Source: JAEULH01 sp963805915 (lineage in GTDB: Bacteria > Pseudomonadota > Alphaproteobacteria > Rhodospirillales > Defluviicoccaceae). Taken from it: a stretch of DNA of 64,000 bases. Under the pieces are notes generated by a model that saw only the letters and a list, made by a program, of their open reading frames with translations, made no database searches and was not told the DNA's origin. Made by a program: the position numbers and the translations under genes. Below, piece after piece: positions 59,193 to 64,000 of this stretch. The stretch spans positions 48,398 through 112,397 of the forward strand of contig CAWDWD010000009.1 of assembly GCA_963805915.1 (NCBI GenBank), given 5' to 3'. The stretch's first letter is position 1. Each line of letters opens with the position of its first letter.

Positions 59193-60026
59193 GCGATCCC
59201 CATCGGCTGCCGTTCACGCATTGTCGGTCCACGCGACCGCCGCGCGGGCAGAAGTGTATGCCAATACGGGGGGATTTTGCGAACGGCGAGGCAGCAGGCG
59301 GGACGGCGAGGCGTGCCAATCAAGACCGAGCACGAACTCCCCGACGGACGCCGCCCCGCGCCCGTTCGCGGGCCCGCCCGCCGCCCGTGCGTGCGCGTCG
59401 TTCGGCCGGCGGCAGTCGTAACAGCTGCTACAACCACAGTCCGAGCATGCCGGGCGACCATCGCTGTCGGCCAGCGGATCGCCGCGAACCCCGTTTTGGC
59501 TTCCCTGTCCGTCATGGCCAGCACCGCCGCCAACGACAGCGTCCGCGCGGCGGCGGAGAGGAGGAAATGCTGGCCTTTCGTTCAACGGGGCATGGCGATC
59601 TCCGACAGTGGATCGCCCGAATCTAGCCTTCCCGAGGTCGCCCGTGAATCACTGTGTTCGGCGTATGTCCCCCCCACCCGCTCCGAAAGCTCCAATCGGA
59701 TCGCCGGTGGCAGCTGCTATATAAGTCTTCCAAATCTGCCACTTTTTGGGTTGGGATCTGACGCTGGGAATGAATCAGCGCTTTGGCCAGCGACCCGCCG
59801 ACAGCCACGCCGCGCACGCGGCCTCATCCGAAAACTGCCGCTGAAACGCCAAGATGGAACGAGGAAAGTCGAGGGATAAGCAACTTTGCCGAATCGAGAT
59901 GGACTTACCTTCGAATGTCGAGCAGACTCCTGCTGTCGAGTGAGAGTTGCGTAAGTCAGGAAACATAATCTGACATAAGACAATTCGGGCTGGGCTCAGC
60001 GCCGAGCGGTTACGGGGAGGTTAGGG
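59193..60026. other. 834-base stretch without a supported gene
   Basis: Several ORFs of 60-260 codons exist on both strands, but all have Arg/Ala/Gly-rich shadow composition, no ribosome site that stands out and no recognisable motif. The last ~90 bases before 60027 should hold the promoter of the polyol operon; 59955-59985 is relatively AT-rich and GGGGAGG precedes the kinase ATG. Confidence 0.5.
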
Positions 60027-60990
60027 ATGGTGGACGTCATCTGCGTGGGGGAGATGCTCGTCGACTTTGTCGCGACGGTGAGTGGTACAACCCTGGAGGA
60101 TGCGCCCGCCTTCGAGAAAGCGCCCGGCGGCGCTCCGGCCAATGTTGCCGTCGGCCTGTCGCGTCTCGGTATGAAGGCCGCCTTCATGGGCAAGGTCGGC
60201 GACGATCCATTCGGGCACTTCCTTGCCGACACGCTGGCCGCGGCCGGGGTCGACGTGGGCTCGGTGCGGTTCGCCAAGGAGGCCCGTACGGCGCTGGCGT
60301 TCGTGTCGCTGGGCGCGGACGGCGAACGGGAGTTCACGTTCTACCGCCATCCCAGCGCCGACATGCTGTGGGCGCCGGACGAGGTGGACGCCGACCTTAT
60401 CCGCGGCGCCAAGCTGGTGCACTTCGGCTCCATCAGCCTGATCGGCGAGCCGTCCCGGAGCGCCACCTTGCATGCGGTGGAGTTGGCCAAAGAGGCGGGC
60501 ATCCTCGTCTCCTACGATCCCAACTTGCGACAGGCGCTATGGAGTAGTGCCGCCGAGGCGAAAGCGGGCATGCTCCTGGGCTGGCCTCGCGCCAATATCG
60601 TCAAGATCAGTGAGGAAGAGGCTCGTGTACCTCACCGGCGAACGCGACCTCGTCCGCGCCGGCCGGAGCCTATGGCATGACAGGTTGCGGCTGATGGCCA
60701 TAACGCTGGGCTGCCGCGGCTGCATCTATCTCACGCCGCGCTTCGATGGATTGATGGATGGGCTCGCCGTCGATCCGCTCGACACCACGGGCGCGGGCGA
60801 CGGGTTTCTCGCCGGGCTTCTGCGCGGAGTGCTGACGGACCCCGGCGCCATCGACGACGAGCCCCGCCTGCGCGGGATTTGCCGTTTTGCCAACGTCGTC
60901 GGTGCGCTGGCGACGACAGCGCGGGGCGCGATGACGGCGCTGCCTGATCTCGCCCGCGTCCAGGGCTTCCTCGGCGAGACAGCGGCATGA
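60027..60990 (+). pseudogene. PfkB-family sugar kinase (fructokinase-like), one frameshift
   Basis: First part VICVGEMLVDFVATV, APGGAPANVAVGLSRLG (sugar-binding PfkB signature) and VSYDPNLRQALW are in frame from 60027. After KISEEEA near 60626 the frame shifts, and the rest (VYLTGERDLVRAGRSLWHD, ITLGCRGCIYLT, DTTGAGDGFLAGLLRG with the catalytic Asp) continues in the next frame to 60990. Repaired length ~320 residues is normal. In polyol operons this kinase phosphorylates the fructose made by mannitol dehydrogenase, whose gene follows 25 bases later. Real loss or an assembly error cannot be told apart here. Confidence 0.85.
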
Positions 60991-61015
60991 CGGCGGGAGC
61001 GAAAGGGGCTGCGCG

Positions 61016-62518
61016 ATGACGGGGACGAATGCAAAGGACAGTGCGACTGTCATCAAGCTCGGCAATTCATCTCTGGAGCGGCTGCCCTCGCGCGTGGCGG
61101 CACCGGGATACGACCGGGCCCGGTTGACACCGGGCATCGTTCATATCGGCGTGGGGGGTTTCCACCGAGCCCACCAGGCCGTCTACCTCGATGATGTGCT
61201 GGCGGCGTCCGACGCAAAGAATTGGGGTATCTGCGGGGTCGGGCTGCTGCCTCACGATCGGCGTATGTCCGAAGCGCTGATCCCCCAGGACTGCCTGTAC
61301 ACGGTGGTCGAACGGGGCGCCGGCGGCCAGTCGTCGGCGCGGGTGATCGGCGCGATGACCGAGTTCTTGTTCGCGCCCGACAATCCGGACGCCGTCATCG
61401 AGCGCATGGCGGCGGCCGATATTCGTATCGTGTCGCTGACCATCACGGAGGGCGGATACTGCTTCGATCAGGAGACCGGCGAGTTGATGCGCGATCATCC
61501 GGACATCGCCCACGACTTGGGCGAGCCGCACCGACCAAGCGGGACATTCGGCACCCTTGCCGAGGCCCTCGACCGCCGGCGGACCAGAGGAGTTTCTCCG
61601 TTCACGGTGCTCTCTTGCGATAACGTCCAGGGCAACGGCGACGTCTGCCGCCGGATGATGCTCGCCTTCGCCGAACTGCGCGATCCTGCCTTGCGCGAGT
61701 GGATCGAGCGGAACGTCACGTTTCCGAACAGCATGGTCGACCGGATCACGCCCGCGACCACCGAGGACGACCGCGCCTTCGTGCAAAGCGCCTTCGGGAT
61801 CGATGACGCATGGCCGGTGATGACCGAGCCTTTCAAGCAGTGGGTCATCGAGGACCGCTTCTGCAACGGCCGGCCGGCATGGGAACGTGCGGGCGCGCAG
61901 ATGACGACGGACGTCCATCCCTACGAGATGATGAAGATCCGCCTGCTCAACGCGAGCCACTCGGCGATGGGCTACCTCGGCGCTCTGGCCGGCTACGAGT
62001 ACATCTTTGAGATCATGTCGGATGATCTGTTTCGCCGTTTCATCGCCGCGTTCATGGACGAGGAGGTAACGCCGGTCCTGCGGCCCGTGGCGGGCATCGA
62101 CCTGGAGACCTACAAGCGAACACTGATCGAGCGGTTCTCCAATCCCAACATCAAGGACAAGACGGCGCGGATCTGCATGGATGGCTCCGCCAAGCTCCCC
62201 AAGTTCGTGCTGCCAACGGTGCGTGAGCAGCTGGCGCGTGGCGGTCCGACCCGGCGCCTCGCCCTGATCGTCGCCAGCTGGTGTCGCTACCTCGAAGGCA
62301 CCGACGAGCGCGGCGCAGCCATCGTCATCGATGACCCCATGGAGGACGTGCTCTCTGCCCGGGCCCGGGCCGCCGGGCGCGACGGATCCGTCTTCCTCGG
62401 CCTGCACGAGATCTTCGGTGATCTTGGCCAATCATCCCTGTTCGCGGACCAGATCGGCGAGGCCCTTGCCAGCCTTCACGACCAAGGCGTCATGGCGACC
62501 TTGAAGATGTACATCTGA
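61016..62518 (+). CDS. mtlK: Mannitol (polyol) dehydrogenase
   Basis: Oxidises D-mannitol (or related polyols) to fructose with NAD. 500 residues, normal for the long-chain polyol-specific dehydrogenase family. The Rossmann N-terminus IVHIGVGGFHRAHQAVYLDD, the TLTITEGGY-like block (SLTITEGGYCFD), the FPNSMVDRITPAT signature and the catalytic Lys-Asn-His of KIRLLNASHSAMGY (K307, N312, H315) are all present. It sits between the sugar kinase and an ABC solute-binding protein, which fits a mannitol/sorbitol uptake operon. Confidence 0.94.
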   Translation: MTGTNAKDSATVIKLGNSSLERLPSRVAAPGYDRARLTPGIVHIGVGGFHRAHQAVYLDDVLAASDAKNWGICGVGLLPHDRRMSEALIPQDCLYTVVERGAGGQSSARVIGAMTEFLFAPDNPDAVIERMAAADIRIVSLTITEGGYCFDQETGELMRDHPDIAHDLGEPHRPSGTFGTLAEALDRRRTRGVSPFTVLSCDNVQGNGDVCRRMMLAFAELRDPALREWIERNVTFPNSMVDRITPATTEDDRAFVQSAFGIDDAWPVMTEPFKQWVIEDRFCNGRPAWERAGAQMTTDVHPYEMMKIRLLNASHSAMGYLGALAGYEYIFEIMSDDLFRRFIAAFMDEEVTPVLRPVAGIDLETYKRTLIERFSNPNIKDKTARICMDGSAKLPKFVLPTVREQLARGGPTRRLALIVASWCRYLEGTDERGAAIVIDDPMEDVLSARARAAGRDGSVFLGLHEIFGDLGQSSLFADQIGEALASLHDQGVMATLKMYI

Positions 62519-62597
62519 TCACGCTGTCGCGTTTCAATGGTGGATATGTTCTAGCCTGGAAGACGGCAATCACTCCTCGCTCCATTGGGGAACGGCC

Positions 62598-63911
62598 ATG
62601 AAAAGAATGTGGAAGACCGCGTTGGCGACAGCGATCGTGGCGTGGAGCATCTCGTCCGGCGCCGGAGCCGAAACGATCCGGATCGCCACCGTGAACAACG
62701 GCGACATGATCCGAATGCAGAAGCTCTCGGAGGAGTTCGAGAAAGCCAACCCCGACATTAAACTCGACTGGGTGGTCCTGGAAGAGAATGTCTTGCGCCA
62801 GCGCGTCACGACCGACATCGCAACCAAGGGCGGTCAGTTCGACGTCCTGACAATCGGTACCTACGAAGTCCCCATATGGGCCCAGCGCGGTTGGCTTGTG
62901 GCGCTCGACAATTCGCCGGAGGACTACGACGTCGATGATATCCTGCCGCCGATCCGCGAGGCCCTGTCGTTCGACGGCACCATGTACGCCGTTCCGTTCT
63001 ACGGCGAGTCTTCATTCACCATGTACCGCACCGATCTGTTTGAGAAAGCCGGGCTGGAGATGCCCGAAAAGCCCACGTGGGATTTAATCAAGGACGCCGC
63101 CCGCAAGCTGGCCGACAAGAGCAACGAGGTCTATGGTATTTGTCTGCGCGGCAAGCCGGGCTGGGGCGAGAACATGGCGTTCCTGACCGCCATGGCCAAC
63201 TCCTACGGCGCCCGCTGGTTCGACATGGACTGGAAACCCCAGTTCGACGGTGCAGCCTGGAAGGCGACGATCACCGACTACGTGGAACTGCTGAAGGCAG
63301 CCGGCCCGCCAGACGCTTCGGCCAATGGCTTCAAGGAAAACCTTGCCCTGTTCCAGTCGGGCAAGTGCGCGATCTGGATCGACGCGACTTCGGCCGGACA
63401 GTTCGTGACCAACGCGGACTCTGACGTGGCCGATCATGTCGGCTTCGCGTTCGCCCCGGACAAGGGTCTGGGCAAGAGCGCGAATTGGCTCTGGGCCTGG
63501 GCGCTGGCGATTCCGGAGGGTTCCGACAACGAGGACGCGGCGAAGAAGTTCGTGGCCTGGGCCACCTCGACGCAGTACCTGGAGCTGGTCGCCGCGAAGG
63601 AAGGCTGGTCCAACGTGCCTCCGGGCACCCGCACGTCGCTCTATGAGAACCAGGCGTATCTCGACGCGGCGCCCTTCGCCAAGATTACGCTCGCCTCGAT
63701 TCAGGCAGCCGATCCGAACCATCCGACCGTCGAAGAAGTTCCTTACACCGGAATTCAGTTCGTCGCGATCCCGGCATTCCAAAGCATCGGCACCGCGGTC
63801 GGCCAGCGGTTCGCGGAGGCGCTGGCGGGAACGATCCCGATCGATGAGGCGCTTGGCAACGCCCAGTGGGTGACCGGGAAGGTCATCGAGCGCGCCCGCT
63901 TCCTCGAATAG
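62598..63911 (+). CDS. smoE: ABC-transporter solute-binding protein for polyols (SmoE-like)
   Basis: A 437-residue periplasmic binding protein of the extracellular solute-binding family 1. A signal peptide (ALATAIVAWSISSGAGA-E) precedes IRIATVNNGDMIRMQKLSEE, and the body has QFDVLTIGTYEVPIWAQRGW, the AVPFYGESSFTMYRTDLFEK signature and GFAFAPDKG. It closely matches the sorbitol/mannitol-binding SmoE type, which feeds MtlK with substrate through permeases SmoF/SmoG and ATPase SmoK. Those should lie past the right edge. Confidence 0.9.
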   Translation: MKRMWKTALATAIVAWSISSGAGAETIRIATVNNGDMIRMQKLSEEFEKANPDIKLDWVVLEENVLRQRVTTDIATKGGQFDVLTIGTYEVPIWAQRGWLVALDNSPEDYDVDDILPPIREALSFDGTMYAVPFYGESSFTMYRTDLFEKAGLEMPEKPTWDLIKDAARKLADKSNEVYGICLRGKPGWGENMAFLTAMANSYGARWFDMDWKPQFDGAAWKATITDYVELLKAAGPPDASANGFKENLALFQSGKCAIWIDATSAGQFVTNADSDVADHVGFAFAPDKGLGKSANWLWAWALAIPEGSDNEDAAKKFVAWATSTQYLELVAAKEGWSNVPPGTRTSLYENQAYLDAAPFAKITLASIQAADPNHPTVEEVPYTGIQFVAIPAFQSIGTAVGQRFAEALAGTIPIDEALGNAQWVTGKVIERARFLE

Positions 63912-63964
63912 AGGCTCGCGCGGCGTGCCCGGATGCGGAGGGCGGGCGATAGTTGACCGTCTTT

Positions 63965-63982
63965 TGCTTCTGCGGAGAAGCA
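63965..63982 (+). promoter_or_regulatory. Hairpin after the solute-binding protein gene
   Basis: A 7-bp stem (TGCTTCT/AGAAGCA) with a GCGG loop, ~55 bases after the stop and without a T-run. In ABC operons such a hairpin often stabilises the binding-protein part of the mRNA; it is more likely that than a full terminator, since permease genes should follow. Confidence 0.35.
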
Positions 63983-64000
63983 GTCCTGTAGTTTGGAATG

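Noticed and set aside
59100..59879. A 259-codon rightward ORF after the MscS-type gene
   Set aside because: It starts antisense inside the channel gene, is Arg-rich without motifs and has no ribosome site.

Overview
The window looks like a high-GC alphaproteobacterium, probably Rhodospirillales-like. The basis is the aa3 cytochrome oxidase cluster with a split ctaB, an M16 protease next to thrC, a class I PHA synthase, CHASE2 cyclase/FecR signalling and alphaproteobacterial-type housekeeping proteins. No rRNA or tRNA gene was seen, so a genus cannot be named.

Layout. 0-13.4 kb is mostly housekeeping and metabolism: the start of a surface protein running off the left edge, an SDR dehydrogenase, msrB, a TolC-type outer membrane channel, a 5-oxoprolinase broken by two frameshifts, a CBS protein with an ArsB-type permease, nnrS, an M16 protease and thrC. 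13.6-15.4 kb is an AT-richer insertion with a RloA/RloB (AbiL-like) ATPase plus TOPRIM-type pair, the ATPase carrying one frameshift. 15.4-25.5 kb is the respiratory cluster. Leftward are a 31-residue membrane protein, DUF420, a haem-copper-oxidase-like protein, ctaB and an M32 peptidase. Rightward are ctaC, ctaD, ctaG, ctaE, DUF983 and DUF2189.

25.7-36.4 kb is an island bounded by two nearly identical 1333-bp ISAzo13-type insertion sequences in the same orientation. All four IS/host junctions carry CTAAGG. Inside is a three-gene operon: an OmpA-like periplasmic protein, a caspase-fold predicted lipoprotein with Sel1 repeats, and a 1297-residue SEFIR-STAND-TPR protein that overlaps the caspase gene by ATGA. 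A convergent autotransporter gene follows. This is the best candidate in the window for a poorly described conflict or signalling system. Immediately beyond IS copy 2 lies an AT-rich ORF followed by an integron-type attC site, then remnants of a second 5-oxoprolinase and a winged-helix regulator.

37.9-46.6 kb returns to metabolism: phaC, a secreted hypothetical, a class II aldolase/SDR fusion, mtnA, a secreted GxSxG hydrolase-like protein and small proteins. 46.8-49.7 kb is a heavily decayed glucosidase pseudogene between two copies of an ~82-bp repeat. 50.4-57.6 kb holds a small Cys-rich exported protein, a FecR-TPR-beta-barrel outer membrane protein and a CHASE2 adenylate cyclase cut in two by a third, truncated IS copy. 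57.9-59.2 kb is an MscS-type channel. 60.0-64.0 kb is the start of a polyol (mannitol/sorbitol) operon: PfkB sugar kinase (frameshifted), mannitol dehydrogenase and an ABC solute-binding protein; the permeases should follow off the right edge.

At least nine apparent frameshifts fall in five genes. Some may be real decay (the glucosidase clearly is) and some may be assembly indels; this affects how several of the interesting loci should be read.
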